51,021 bases of DNA from Sulfuricystis sp964478415 (GCA_964478415.1 CAYZII010000007.1:1-51021), one strand, 5' to 3'; shown: positions 15,623 through 25,953, counted from the first letter of the stretch. The notes: generated by a model not told the origin, from the letters alone. Numbers and translations are program-made.

Positions 15623-16282
15623 TCAATAACGCTGGATCAAGGTCAGCGTCGTGCCGTCACGGCGCATTTCCATGCGATTGAGGAAACTCATGCCGAGCAG
15701 TACCACCGGCATGTCATGCTCATGAACGGTCGCTTCCACGTTACGCAGCGAGATGTTACCGACACGCACGCTGGCCAGTCGCACACGCCAGACGCGTGTC
15801 AGGCCATTGGCGGTTTGCGAGAATCCCGGCGTCGCATGGGTCAGATCGATACGCGCGCGTCGCGCCTCGGCGGCGCCGAGGGAAACGAAGGTTGCACCGG
15901 TATCGACGATGAAGCGCATCGGCTCGCCATTGATGCTGCCGTTGGTGACGAAATGCCCTTGATCATCAGCGTTCAGCACCACCGCAGGTTTTTCGGCCTG
16001 GGGTGCGGAAACCACATTCTGGCCGATCCCGATGCGTCGCCGTTTGCCATCGATTTCGAAAACTGCCGCGCCGGATTCGATGGCGACGAGCTTCACACCC
16101 GCGACGGCATGACCACCCATGGTGAGCACCTGGCGCCTCCCGCCATCGATCACCACGATGGCCTTGTCGCTAGTCAAACCGACCAATGCGACATCGGCAG
16201 CCAACACATTGCCGCACAAGACACTGAAAATTCCGATGATAAGATTGGAGAAACGTCGTTTTCTGTCGTTCGCATTCATCAT
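15623..16282 (-). CDS. Retropepsin-like aspartic protease (TIGR02281 type)
   Basis: A 219-residue secreted or membrane-anchored protein. The N-terminus has basic residues (NDRKRRF) and a hydrophobic stretch SNLIIGIFSVLCGNVLA ending in a signal-peptidase-like site. The single-domain aspartyl protease region has the active-site motif FIVDTGATFVSLG near residue 125, and a second conserved motif MPVVLLGMSFLNRME near the end, the usual clan AA arrangement in which two subunits form one active site. Tandem ATGs at 16282 and 16279 overlap the start of the divergent amidotransferase gene. Confidence 0.82.
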   Translation of the reverse strand: MMNANDRKRRFSNLIIGIFSVLCGNVLAADVALVGLTSDKAIVVIDGGRRQVLTMGGHAVAGVKLVAIESGAAVFEIDGKRRRIGIGQNVVSAPQAEKPAVVLNADDQGHFVTNGSINGEPMRFIVDTGATFVSLGAAEARRARIDLTHATPGFSQTANGLTRVWRVRLASVRVGNISLRNVEATVHEHDMPVVLLGMSFLNRMEMRRDGTTLTLIQRY

Positions 16283-16982
16283 GAAACCCATCGCCGTGTT
16301 TCGTCATAGTGCCGGAGAAGGCCCCGGCTATTTTGCCACCTTCCTCGATGCTCACGCGATTCCGTGGCGGATGATCTGCATCGACGCCGGGGAAGCAGTA
16401 CCGACGCATGCCGGTGACTTCTCCGGGCTCTGTTTTATGGGCGGGCCGATGAGCGTCAATGACGATCTTCCCTGGATTCCTCAAGTCCTCGATCTGATCC
16501 GTGCGGCCGTCGCCTCCCATATCCCGGTGATCGGCCATTGCCTGGGCGGGCAGCTGATGGCCAAGGCACTCGGCGGCACGGTGACGAAAAACCCCGTCAA
16601 GGAGATCGGCTGGGGGCGGGTCGAAACGACTGATCCTCTGGCGCGCGACTGGTTGGGGGAGCTACAAAGTTTCGAAGCCTTTCATTGGCATGGCGAAACG
16701 TTTTCGCTTCCGGCGGGTGCGACGCGGATCCTGAAAAGCGCCTGGTGTGAAAATCAGGCTTTCGTCTTCGGCCCACATCTGGGCTTGCAGTGCCATGTCG
16801 AAATGACCGAAGCGATGATCCGGCTGTGGAACCGCGCCTGGGCCGAGGAACGGGCCACCCCCGGTCCTTCGGTGCAGACGCCGGAAGAGATGTACATCGA
16901 CCTCGATGCGCGCCTCGCGGCGATGCGCATCGCCGCCGACCGGCTCTATACACGTTGGATCGCAGGGCTGGCGCGCGACTGA
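16281..16982 (+). CDS. Class I glutamine amidotransferase-like protein
   Basis: A 233-residue single-domain amidotransferase of the GMP-synthase-like group. The nucleophile is in GHCLGGQLMAKALGG (about residue 86), and the partner histidine is in GLQCHVEMT (about residue 172), with FHWHGE before it. N-terminal MKPIAVFRHSAGEGPGYF matches the family start, so ATG 16281 is used although no clear ribosome site precedes it. Substrate unknown. Confidence 0.85.
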   Translation: MKPIAVFRHSAGEGPGYFATFLDAHAIPWRMICIDAGEAVPTHAGDFSGLCFMGGPMSVNDDLPWIPQVLDLIRAAVASHIPVIGHCLGGQLMAKALGGTVTKNPVKEIGWGRVETTDPLARDWLGELQSFEAFHWHGETFSLPAGATRILKSAWCENQAFVFGPHLGLQCHVEMTEAMIRLWNRAWAEERATPGPSVQTPEEMYIDLDARLAAMRIAADRLYTRWIAGLARD

Positions 16983-17006
16983 AAGTCGGCGCTGGTGGTA
17001 CGGCAC
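16981..17006 (-). repeat. Dispersed 26-nt motif, copy 2
   Basis: Minus-strand reading GTGCCGTACCACC then AGCGCCGACTTTC. It starts at the stop codon of the amidotransferase gene and fills most of the 25-bp gap to the convergent yajQ. Confidence 0.6.
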
Positions 17007-17007
17007 C

Positions 17008-17502
17008 TCAGTCGCGAAAATTGCCGAAAGCGAGCGGATAGTCGGTGATCGAGCGTTTCACCAGCGCGATCACGGCCTGCAGATCGTCGCGTTTGGCGCC
17101 GGAAACGCGCACCGCATCGCCCTGGATCGTTGCCTGCACCTTGAGCTTGCTTTCCTTGACGAGCTTGACGATTTTCTTCGCCAACTCCTGGTCGATGCCG
17201 CTTCGGATCTTCAGTTCCTGCTTCGCCTTGTTGCCGGAGACGCTCGCAACCGGTCCGGCTTCGAGCCGCTTGGTGCTCTCGCGTTCTTTCTTTTCCATCT
17301 CGGGGAACAGGATGTCCTTGATCTGACCGAGCTGGAATTCGGAATCGCCCCACAGCGTGATTACTTTGTCCTTCTCGTTCAGTTCGGCACGCGCCGCAGT
17401 GCCTTTGAAGTCATAGCGGTTGCCAATCTGGCGGCCGGCGACATCGACGGCATTCTTCAGCGCCACCATGTTCGCTTCGGAAGTGATGTCGAACGAGGGC
17501 AT
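17008..17502 (-). CDS. yajQ: YajQ family cyclic-di-GMP/nucleotide-binding protein
   Basis: A 164-residue protein starting MPSFDITSEANMVALKNAVD and ending KRSITDYPLAFGNFRD, both hallmark ends of YajQ (DUF520), with two ferredoxin-like RNP folds. In Xanthomonas and Pseudomonas, YajQ-type proteins bind cyclic di-GMP and affect transcription. Its ATG lies 5 bp after the stop of the normal ppnP frame, but the ppnP frameshift described next opens an in-frame reading straight into it. Confidence 0.92.
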   Translation of the reverse strand: MPSFDITSEANMVALKNAVDVAGRQIGNRYDFKGTAARAELNEKDKVITLWGDSEFQLGQIKDILFPEMEKKERESTKRLEAGPVASVSGNKAKQELKIRSGIDQELAKKIVKLVKESKLKVQATIQGDAVRVSGAKRDDLQAVIALVKRSITDYPLAFGNFRD

Positions 17503-17507
17503 GGCGC

Positions 17508-17817
17508 TCACCCGAAATGACAGACATAGTGGTAGGGTTCGCCACTCACCTCGATGTCGAACGCGGTGTTGGCCGGCACGGAAAGATTCGCCCACTGCGC
17601 AGCTCTGCCAGTCCTGGCCGGGCAGACGATAACGGCAACTGCCGGCGACGGTTTCCATGATTTCCGGCGCCGCGGTGGTGAAAGTCAGCGTCGCCGGCAG
17701 GATCACGCCGACGCTCTTCCGCGTACCGTCAGCGAACAGCACCGTGTGGCTGATGCATTTGCCATCGAAATAGACGTTGGCCTGCTTGACCACGGAGACA
17801 TTGTCGAATTGGCTCAT
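17508..17817 (-). pseudogene. ppnP: Pyrimidine/purine nucleoside phosphorylase PpnP, frameshifted
   Basis: The start MSQFDNVSVVKQANVYFDGK through CRYRLPGQDW is a clear PpnP (DUF1255) cupin. After VGESF the frame breaks. The expected end (VPANTAFDIEV ... HYVCHFG, TGA at 17508-17510) is present in another frame. Comparing frames suggests loss of two bases (a GT from GTGT) near 17579. In the shifted frame the reading continues without a stop into yajQ, predicting a 269-residue fusion. Either a sequencing error, a recent mutation or a real fusion. Confidence 0.75.
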
Positions 17818-17818
17818 T

Positions 17819-18040
17819 TCAAATGCCCCAAAGTTTCTCGATGATGTTCTTGGCGACGAAGCCGAGCATGCCAAAGGCAAGAACGAAGAACAGCACGAAA
17901 GTGCCGAGTTTGCCCGCTTTCGAACGCCAGGCCAGTTCGCCGATGATGAACAGCATGTAGAGCATGAAGGCGCCCAGGCCGAAGGTCACCCCGAATTCGG
18001 CGATCTGCGCCTCGGTGAAACCGAAGATCGTGCCTTCCAT
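17819..18040 (-). CDS. DUF2788 small membrane protein
   Basis: A 73-residue protein with two transmembrane helices (FGVTFGLGAFMLYMLFIIGEL and LGTFVLFFVLAFGMLGFVA, given here in part) and a conserved FGFTEAQIAEFG start. It matches the DUF2788 family of short inner-membrane proteins; function unknown. Its stop is one base before the ppnP start, so they are likely cotranscribed. Confidence 0.75.
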   Translation of the reverse strand: MEGTIFGFTEAQIAEFGVTFGLGAFMLYMLFIIGELAWRSKAGKLGTFVLFFVLAFGMLGFVAKNIIEKLWGI

Positions 18041-18075
18041 GTCGCGCTCCCCTGTCAGCGTGACTCATCCCGATT

Positions 18076-19338
<1,263 letters not shown>

Positions 19339-19341
19339 GTC

Positions 19342-20265
19342 TCATTCCTCGATCTTGCCCAACACCAGAAACTCAAGCAGTGCCTTCTGGGTATGCAACC
19401 GGTTCTCGGCCTCATCCCAGACGACGCTCTGCGGACCGTCGATCACTTCGGCGGTGACTTCCTCGCCGCGATGCGCCGGCAGACAGTGCATGAACAGCGC
19501 ATCGGGCTTGGCGACGCGCATCATCTCGGCATCCACCTGCCAGTCCTTGAAGGCCTTCATCCGGGTTTCGCTTTCCGCTTCGAAACCCATCGAGGTCCAC
19601 ACATCCGTCGTGACCAGATCAGCACCCCGCGCCGCTTCCATCGGATCGGCGAACTGCTCGAAGTGGTCGGTGCCATACAGCCCGGCGCGTTCCGGTTCTA
19701 TCTCATAACCAGGGGGTGTCGAGACGTGAACGTTGAAATCGAGCACTTCGGCGGCCTGCAGCCAGGTGTTGCACATGTTGTTCGAATCGCCGATCCAAGC
19801 CACCGTCTTGCCCTGGATACAGCCGCGGTGCTCGATGAAAGTAAAGATGTCGGCGAGGATCTGGCACGGATGATATTCGTTGGTCAGCCCGTTGATCACC
19901 GGTACCCGCGAATGACGCGCGAAACGTTCGATGATCTCCTGCTCAAAGGTGCGGATCATCACCACGTCGCTCATGCGCGAGATCACCTCGGCGGCATCTT
20001 CGACCGGCTCGCCGCGGCCCAGCTGCGAATCCCGTGTATTGAGGTAGATCGCCGAGCCGCCAAGCTGCTGCATGCCAGCCTCGAAACTCAGACGTGTGCG
20101 CGTGCTGGCTTTCTCGAAGATCATCACCAGCGTGCGATCGGCCAGCGGCCAGTATTTCTGGTAGGACTTGAAGCGTTGCTTGATGATGCGCGTGCGTTCG
20201 AACAGATATTCGAACTCGGCGCGGCTGAAATCCTTGAACTGCAGGAAATGTCTCGGCTTGTTCAT
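19342..20265 (-). CDS. argF: Ornithine carbamoyltransferase
   Basis: A 307-residue transcarbamylase. The carbamoyl phosphate site is in EKASTRTRLSFEAGM, the ornithine loop in HCLPAHRGEEV, and HPCQILADIFT lies between. It makes citrulline from ornithine and carbamoyl phosphate, one step before ArgG. The gap to argD upstream is 9 bp. Confidence 0.96.
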   Translation of the reverse strand: MNKPRHFLQFKDFSRAEFEYLFERTRIIKQRFKSYQKYWPLADRTLVMIFEKASTRTRLSFEAGMQQLGGSAIYLNTRDSQLGRGEPVEDAAEVISRMSDVVMIRTFEQEIIERFARHSRVPVINGLTNEYHPCQILADIFTFIEHRGCIQGKTVAWIGDSNNMCNTWLQAAEVLDFNVHVSTPPGYEIEPERAGLYGTDHFEQFADPMEAARGADLVTTDVWTSMGFEAESETRMKAFKDWQVDAEMMRVAKPDALFMHCLPAHRGEEVTAEVIDGPQSVVWDEAENRLHTQKALLEFLVLGKIEE

Positions 20266-20274
20266 CGCCCCTCC

Positions 20275-21447
20275 TCAGCCGGCCAAAAAATGCCGCACCA
20301 CGGTGACGAGCGTATCGACGAGCTGGTCGGCTTCGCTATCGCTCATCACCAGCGGTGGCAACAGGCGGATCACTTTTTCGGCGGTGACGTTGATCAGAAT
20401 GCCGGCGGCAAGCCCCGCCGCGATCACTGCCGCACAGGGCCGATCGAGCTCGATACCAATCATCAGGCCCTTGCCGCGAATGTCGACGACACCAGTAACG
20501 TTGGCCAGCCCGGTAATGAGGCGGGCACGCATCCGCTCGCCCAGCAGAGCGGCGCGCGTCGGCAAGTCCTCGTCTTCCAGCACCGTCAGCGTCGTCAGCG
20601 CAGCCACACAGGCGAGCGGATTGCCACCGAACGTGGAGCCGTGGTTGCCGGGCTTGAAGATGCCGTTCGCGCGCCCGGCGGTCAGGCAGGCGCCCACGGG
20701 CACCCCGGAACCCAGGCCCTTGGCGAGCGTCATCACATCGGGAAGGATGCCGGCATGCTGATAGGCGAACCATTTGCCGGTACGGCCGATGCCGCATTGC
20801 ACCTCGTCGAGCATCAGCAGCCAGCCTTGCGCGTCACAAATGCGGCGCAGCCCTTGCAGGAAGCCTTCATGACAGACATTCACACCGCCCTCGCCCTGCA
20901 CCGGCTCGAACAGCACGGCCACGACATGATGGTTGTTCGCCGCCACCTGCTCGATCGCTGCCAGATCATCGAAAGGCACGCGCACGAAGCCGGGCACCAG
21001 CGGCTCGAAACCCGCTTGTACCTTGCGGTTGCCGGTGGCAGAGAGGGTCGCCAAGGTGCGGCCATGGAATGACTGCTCCATGACGACGATCGCCGGCTGA
21101 TCGATGCCTTTCTGGTGACCATACAGGCGCGCCAGTTTGATCGCCGCCTCGTTCGCCTCGCAACCGGAATTGCAAAAGAAAACCTCATCCATGCCGGAGA
21201 GCCGCGCTAGCCGCTCGGCCAATTGCTCCTGTTCGAGGACCCGGTAGAGATTCGAGACATGGATCAGGCGATGCACCTGCCTTTCGAGCGCCGCAGTCAG
21301 GCGGGGATGATTGTGACCAAGGGTATTGACGGCGATGCCGGCGATGCCATCGAGATAGCTGCGACCCTGCTCGTCGAAAAGACGGCAGCCTTCGCCATGG
21401 GTGAAGGCCACGGGCTGCCGGGCATAGTTGTTCATCAGATGCGACAT
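20275..21447 (-). CDS. argD: Acetylornithine aminotransferase
   Basis: A 390-residue class III aminotransferase. The start at 21447 (MSHLMNNYARQPVAFTHGEG) has a GGAG ribosome site eight bases upstream, and the family begins here, although the frame is open further. FCNSGCEANEAAIKLAR, LMLDEVQCGIGRTGK and the PLP-lysine motif MTLAKGLGSGVPVGA are all present. It transaminates N-acetylglutamate semialdehyde in arginine synthesis, and probably succinyl-diaminopimelate too. It is the first gene of the arg operon. Confidence 0.95.
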   Translation of the reverse strand: MSHLMNNYARQPVAFTHGEGCRLFDEQGRSYLDGIAGIAVNTLGHNHPRLTAALERQVHRLIHVSNLYRVLEQEQLAERLARLSGMDEVFFCNSGCEANEAAIKLARLYGHQKGIDQPAIVVMEQSFHGRTLATLSATGNRKVQAGFEPLVPGFVRVPFDDLAAIEQVAANNHHVVAVLFEPVQGEGGVNVCHEGFLQGLRRICDAQGWLLMLDEVQCGIGRTGKWFAYQHAGILPDVMTLAKGLGSGVPVGACLTAGRANGIFKPGNHGSTFGGNPLACVAALTTLTVLEDEDLPTRAALLGERMRARLITGLANVTGVVDIRGKGLMIGIELDRPCAAVIAAGLAAGILINVTAEKVIRLLPPLVMSDSEADQLVDTLVTVVRHFLAG

Positions 21448-21644
21448 ATCCGCTCCGCGGTTGCAAACAGGAACGTTGCCTCGACAAAACGTACTGCAGG
21501 AACGGGCACCATTAGCGCACGCCGCACGCGCCTTCGCCATCCCGACGGAACAGAATCTCGGTCGCCCCGCGCGATGCGCCCTGCCCTACCCCCTCCCGCT
21601 TACGCTGCTTTGCAGAGGTTCCCGAAGCGCCGTCCGAAAAAGCG

Positions 21645-21667
21645 ACGGCGGCCCACACGGCCGCCGT
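21645..21667 (-). terminator. Strong hairpin upstream of argD, terminator- or attenuator-like
   Basis: A 9-bp perfect stem (ACGGCGGCC / GGCCGCCGT) with loop CACAC. On the minus strand it is followed by CGCTTTTT. It stands between the rpsT terminator and the argD start, about 200 bp before the latter, so it could end leaking rpsT transcription or attenuate argD. The rest of the 375-bp gap (21448-21822) holds no gene I can support. Confidence 0.45.
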
Positions 21668-21742
21668 GCTCTGAAAACGCTGCGGGATGATGATCATAAG
21701 TGAAATTCGCCAGGCTGTGTAGCCCGGTGTTCGCTCCGCCGA

Positions 21743-21778
21743 TAAAAAACGCGTGACCCGGTATGCGAGCTCACGCGT
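21743..21778 (-). terminator. Rho-independent terminator of rpsT
   Basis: On the minus strand, ACGCGTGA is paired with TCACGCGT across a 14-base loop and followed directly by TTTTTT. It lies 45-80 bp after the rpsT stop. Confidence 0.75.
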
Positions 21779-21822
21779 CATGGCTGACGCTGCGCGCCAG
21801 ATGCGCAGCTAGCAGCGCCGGT

Positions 21823-22083
21823 TTAAAGCGCCTTGATCGCAGCGGACAGACGGCTCTTGTAGCGTGCCGCCGCGTTCTTGTGCACGATCTTCTTATCGGC
21901 AATCGAATCGATGATGCGCTGCGACTCCTTGAAGACCGCCTGGGCAGCTGCCTTGTCGCCAGCCGCGATGGCTTTGCGCACCTTCTTGATCGCGGTGCGC
22001 AGCCGGGAACGCAGGCTCATGTTGTGCGCGCGGCGTTTGATCGCCTGAAGGGCGCGTTTGCGGGCTTGTGCGGTATTGGCCAT
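21823..22083 (-). CDS. rpsT: 30S ribosomal protein S20
   Basis: An 86-residue, highly basic helical protein (MANTAQARKRALQAIKRRAH start; HKNAAARYKSRLSAAIKAL end), the full S20 family pattern. It binds 16S rRNA in early 30S assembly. Divergent from murJ, the usual neighbour in many proteobacteria. Confidence 0.97.
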   Translation of the reverse strand: MANTAQARKRALQAIKRRAHNMSLRSRLRTAIKKVRKAIAAGDKAAAQAVFKESQRIIDSIADKKIVHKNAAARYKSRLSAAIKAL

Positions 22084-22117
22084 GAATGTTGCTCGTCGGG
22101 TAATCTGAAAGCGGCGG

Positions 22118-22146
22118 ATTATAGGCGGGGCCGCCCCACGATGCAA
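22118..22146 (-). promoter_or_regulatory. Strong sigma-70 promoter of rpsT
   Basis: TTGCAT, a 17-bp spacer and a perfect TATAAT on the minus strand. The predicted leader is about 28 nt. Confidence 0.8.
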
Positions 22147-22178
22147 GATACCGCAGCGAACCTGTAACATCGGTCCTC

Positions 22179-23717
22179 ATGAATCTGTTGCGTACCCTAG
22201 CCACCGTGAGCAGCCTGACGCTGCTGTCGCGCATCCTGGGCTTCGTGCGCGATTTCGTAATCGCGCGCACCTTCGGCGCCGGCATGTTCACCGATGCCTT
22301 TTTCGTCGCCTTCCGGCTGCCCAATCTGTTGCGCCGGCTGTTCGCCGAGGGAGCCTTCTCCCAAGCCTTCGTGCCGATGCTGGCGGAATATCGCCAGCGC
22401 CGCGGCAGTGACGAAACCAAACGGCTGGTCGACCGCGTCGCCACGGCGTTATTTCTCGTCGTGCTGTTCGTCGCGCTTGCCGGCATCCTCGCTGCCCCGC
22501 TGTTGATCCTCATTTCGGCGCCGGGCTTTGCCGCCGATGGCGAAAAGTTCGCGCTCACGGTAACCCTCACACGCATCACTTTCCCCTACATCCTGTTCAT
22601 GGCCCTGGTAGCGCTTTCCACCGGCATCCTCAACACCTGGAGCCGCTTCGCACTGCCGGCGGCTACCCCGGTGCTTTTGAATCTCTCCTTCATCGGCATG
22701 GCACTCTTCGCCGCACCGTGGTTCGATCCGCCCGTGCTGGCGCTCGCCTGGGCCGTGTTCCTCGGCGGTGTGCTGCAGCTTGCTTTGCAGCTTCCGGCAT
22801 TGAAAAACATCGGCATGCTGCCACGTTTCGATTTCGCTCCCCAGGATCCAGGGCTCAAGCGCATCCTGACCCTGATGGCACCCGCAGTGCTCGGCGTTTC
22901 CGTCGCCCAGATCTCGCTGCTGATCAACACGATCTTCGCCTCCTTTCTTACTTCCGGCAGCGTTTCTTGGCTCTATTACGCCGACCGGCTGATGGAGTTT
23001 CCAGCTGGGCTGCTCGGCGCAGCACTGGGGACGGTTCTGCTGCCAAGCCTGTCGAAAGCCCACAGCAGCGGTCAAATGGAAACCTTCTCGGCCCTGCTCG
23101 ACTGGGGCTTGCGTCTCACTTTCCTGCTCACCCTGCCGGCGGCGCTGGCACTGGCCATGCTCGCTGTGCCACTGCTGGCGACACTGTTCCAGCACGGCGC
23201 TTTCACAGCCGCGGATGTCCTGCAGACTCGCTCGGCGCTTGTTGCTTACAGCATCGGGCTGATCGGTCTGATCCTCGTCAAGGTGCTCGCGCCCGGTTTT
23301 TATGCGCAACAGAACATCCGCACGCCAGTGAAGATCGCGCTCCTCACCTTGCTGGCGACTCAGCTGATGAATCTGCTTTTCATCGGCCCGTTCAAGCATG
23401 CCGGGCTGGCGCTCTCGATCGGTCTGGCTTCCTGCCTGAACGCCGGCTTGCTGTTCCGGGGCTTGCGTCAGCGTGGTGCCTACCTTCCTCTGGCCGGCTG
23501 GCCGGCTTTCCTCGCCAAACTCAGCGTGGCGCTGCTGGCGCTGGCCCTCACGCTGTGGTTTGGCATGGGGCAGGAAAGTTCCTGGCTGACGATGCCGAAC
23601 TGGAGGCGCATCATCCACCTCACCCTGCTGGTCGTGGGCGGCTGCGGCGTTTATCTCGCCACGCTCTGGCTGCTGGGCTTCCGCTGGCAGGATTTTCGCC
23701 GCAGGTCGGAAGCGTGA
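22179..23717 (+). CDS. murJ: Lipid II flippase MurJ
   Basis: A 512-residue integral membrane protein with about 14 helices, of the MviN/MOP family. N-terminal TVSSLTLLSRILGFVRDFVI and RLPNLLRRLFAEGAFSQAF are the family signatures; they supply the conserved arginines of the central cavity. It moves lipid-linked peptidoglycan precursors across the inner membrane. The 3' end is followed by a copy of the dispersed motif and a hairpin. Confidence 0.96.
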   Translation: MNLLRTLATVSSLTLLSRILGFVRDFVIARTFGAGMFTDAFFVAFRLPNLLRRLFAEGAFSQAFVPMLAEYRQRRGSDETKRLVDRVATALFLVVLFVALAGILAAPLLILISAPGFAADGEKFALTVTLTRITFPYILFMALVALSTGILNTWSRFALPAATPVLLNLSFIGMALFAAPWFDPPVLALAWAVFLGGVLQLALQLPALKNIGMLPRFDFAPQDPGLKRILTLMAPAVLGVSVAQISLLINTIFASFLTSGSVSWLYYADRLMEFPAGLLGAALGTVLLPSLSKAHSSGQMETFSALLDWGLRLTFLLTLPAALALAMLAVPLLATLFQHGAFTAADVLQTRSALVAYSIGLIGLILVKVLAPGFYAQQNIRTPVKIALLTLLATQLMNLLFIGPFKHAGLALSIGLASCLNAGLLFRGLRQRGAYLPLAGWPAFLAKLSVALLALALTLWFGMGQESSWLTMPNWRRIIHLTLLVVGGCGVYLATLWLLGFRWQDFRRRSEA

Positions 23718-23719
23718 GC

Positions 23720-23745
23720 GTGCCGTCTCCCCAGCGCCGAGTTTC
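23720..23745 (+). repeat. Dispersed 26-nt motif, copy 3
   Basis: GTGCCGTCTCCCC then AGCGCCGAGTTTC, three bases after the murJ stop, in the gap between convergent murJ and hppA. Confidence 0.6.
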
Positions 23746-23762
23746 AGCTTCCTGAAAAAGAA

Positions 23763-23789
23763 CGGGCAGTCCCGTAACAGGACTGCCCG
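23763..23789. terminator. Terminator between murJ and hppA
   Basis: A perfect 10-bp stem, CGGGCAGTCC / GGACTGCCCG, with a 7-base loop. On the minus strand it is followed by TTCTTTTTC, fitting termination of hppA; on the plus strand no T-run follows. Confidence 0.75.
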
Positions 23790-23819
23790 CAAACCGTTGC
23801 AAGGTCAGTGCGCGAGCGC

Positions 23820-25910
23820 TTAAGCGATCAGCGGCACGATCAGCAGTGCGACGATGTTGATGATCTTGATCAACGGGTTTACCGCGGGACCGGCGGTGTC
23901 CTTGTAAGGATCGCCGACGGTGTCGCCCGTCACCGCCGCCTTATGGGCATCCGACCCCTTACCGCCATAGTTGCCTTCCTCGATGTACTTCTTGGCATTG
24001 TCCCAGGCACCGCCGCCAGTGGTCATCGAGATCGCGACGAACAGGCCGGTAACGATCGTCCCCATCAAGACGCCACCCAGTGCGCGCACGCCGGCGCCGG
24101 GGCCCATCAGGATGTTCAGGGCCACGGCGGTGACGATCGGCACCAGTACGGGCAGCAGCGAAGGAATCATCATTTCGCGGATCGCCGCCTTGGTCAGCAT
24201 GTCGACACAGGTACCGTATTCCGGCTTGGCCTTGCCCTCCATGATGCCCTTGATCTCGCGGAACTGGCGACGCACCTCAACGACGATCGCGCCAGCGGAA
24301 CGCCCCACCGCTTCCATCGCCATCGCGCCGAATAGATAAGGCACCATGCCGCCGACGAACAGACCGATGATCACGGCCGGATCGGACAGATCGAACTTGA
24401 AGATCGCACCCGCCTTGGCGATTTCCAGTCCGTGCGTGAAGTCGGCGAACAGCACCAGTGCGGCCAAACCCGCCGAGCCGATCGCATACCCCTTCGTCAC
24501 CGCCTTCGTGGTGTTGCCCACCGCATCGAGCGGATCGGTGATGTCGCGCACGCTATCCGGCAATTCGGCCATCTCGGCAATGCCCCCGGCGTTGTCCGTG
24601 ATCGGCCCGTAGGCATCGAGGGCGACGATGATGCCGGCCATCGACAGCATCGACGTGGCGGCGATCGCGATGCCATAAAGACCGCCGAGCGTATAGGCCG
24701 CCCAGATCGACGCACACACCGACAGCACCGGCCAGGCGGTGGCCTTCATCGATACACCCAGACCGGCGATCACGTTGGTGCCGTGACCCGTCGTCGAGGC
24801 TTCGGCGATGTGACGCACCGGAGCGAACTCGGTGGCGGTGTAATACTCGGTGATGTAGACCATCAGGCCGGTCAGCACCAGACCGATCACGGCCGCGCCA
24901 TACAGACGCATTTGCGATCCGCCCGAGATGCTCAACACCTGGTCGAGCAGATGATCGTCGACCACCCAGCCGGTGAGCGGGTAGAACACCACCAAAGCGA
25001 GCAGGCCGGCGACGATCAACCCCTTGTAGAGCGCGCTCATGATCTTCTGGCCTGGCGAAGCCTTGACGAAGAAGGCGCCGATGATCGAGGCGATGATCGA
25101 GAAGCCGCCCAAGGCCAGTGGATAGATTACCGCGGTTTCCGCCGCCGCGCCGTTTGCCTTGAACAGCAGTGCGCCGAGCAGCATCGTCGCGACGATGGTC
25201 ACCGCGTAGGTCTCGAACAGGTCAGCCGCCATGCCGGCGCAGTCACCGACGTTGTCACCGACGTTGTCGGCGATCACGGCCGGGTTTCTCGGGTCATCCT
25301 CTGGGATGCCTGCTTCGACCTTGCCGACCAGGTCGGCGCCCACGTCGGCACCCTTGGTGAAAATACCACCGCCGAGACGGGCGAAGATCGAGATCAGCGA
25401 GGAACCGAAACCGAGGCCCACCAAGGGATGCAGGATGTGGTCGAGGCTCTGGTCGCCCGCCATTGCCTTGAGAACGGCGAAATAACCTGCCACACCCAGG
25501 AGCCCCAAGCCCACAACCAGCATGCCGGTGATCGCACCACCGCGGAAGGCGACATTGAGCGCTTCGTTCAGGCCCTTGCTGGCGGCTTCCGCGGTGCGCA
25601 CGTTGGCACGCACCGAGACGTTCATGCCGATGAAACCGGCGGCGCCAGACAGCACCGCACCGAGCACGAAACCGATCGCGGCGGAGATGCCGAGGAAGAC
25701 CGCGATCAGGATGGCCAGTACGACGCCGACCATCGCGATCGTCGTGTATTGGCGCCTCAGATAGGCTTGTGCCCCTTCCTGCACGGCTGCAGAGATGGCG
25801 CGCATGCGCTCGTTGCCGGTCGGTTGGGCGAGAATCCATTGCGCCGAGATCCAGCCATAGACGATCGCGCCGATGGCGCAGACCAACGCAAATATCAGAC
25901 CTGAAGACAT
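23820..25910 (-). CDS. hppA: Proton-pumping membrane pyrophosphatase (K+-independent)
   Basis: A 696-residue membrane protein with about 16 helices. The catalytic motifs are DVGADLVGKVE, then DNVGDNVGDCAGMAADLFE, and near the end GGAWDNAKKYIE with GDTVGDPYKDTAGPA. Near residue 465 the sequence is GNTTKAVTKG: Lys at this position marks the K+-independent, H+-pumping subfamily. It couples PPi hydrolysis to proton export. Upstream is a PPi-dependent phosphofructokinase, so PPi appears to be used for energy here. Confidence 0.96.
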   Translation of the reverse strand: MSSGLIFALVCAIGAIVYGWISAQWILAQPTGNERMRAISAAVQEGAQAYLRRQYTTIAMVGVVLAILIAVFLGISAAIGFVLGAVLSGAAGFIGMNVSVRANVRTAEAASKGLNEALNVAFRGGAITGMLVVGLGLLGVAGYFAVLKAMAGDQSLDHILHPLVGLGFGSSLISIFARLGGGIFTKGADVGADLVGKVEAGIPEDDPRNPAVIADNVGDNVGDCAGMAADLFETYAVTIVATMLLGALLFKANGAAAETAVIYPLALGGFSIIASIIGAFFVKASPGQKIMSALYKGLIVAGLLALVVFYPLTGWVVDDHLLDQVLSISGGSQMRLYGAAVIGLVLTGLMVYITEYYTATEFAPVRHIAEASTTGHGTNVIAGLGVSMKATAWPVLSVCASIWAAYTLGGLYGIAIAATSMLSMAGIIVALDAYGPITDNAGGIAEMAELPDSVRDITDPLDAVGNTTKAVTKGYAIGSAGLAALVLFADFTHGLEIAKAGAIFKFDLSDPAVIIGLFVGGMVPYLFGAMAMEAVGRSAGAIVVEVRRQFREIKGIMEGKAKPEYGTCVDMLTKAAIREMMIPSLLPVLVPIVTAVALNILMGPGAGVRALGGVLMGTIVTGLFVAISMTTGGGAWDNAKKYIEEGNYGGKGSDAHKAAVTGDTVGDPYKDTAGPAVNPLIKIINIVALLIVPLIA

Positions 25911-25953
25911 ACACCCCCCTTTATTGCAAAAGAAAACGCCAGACTTCGATTAC

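Noticed and set aside
21512..21781. 89-codon open frame on the minus strand between rpsT and argD
   Set aside because: It overlaps the rpsT terminator and a second hairpin, has no ribosome site and no recognisable family; taken as chance in GC-rich DNA.
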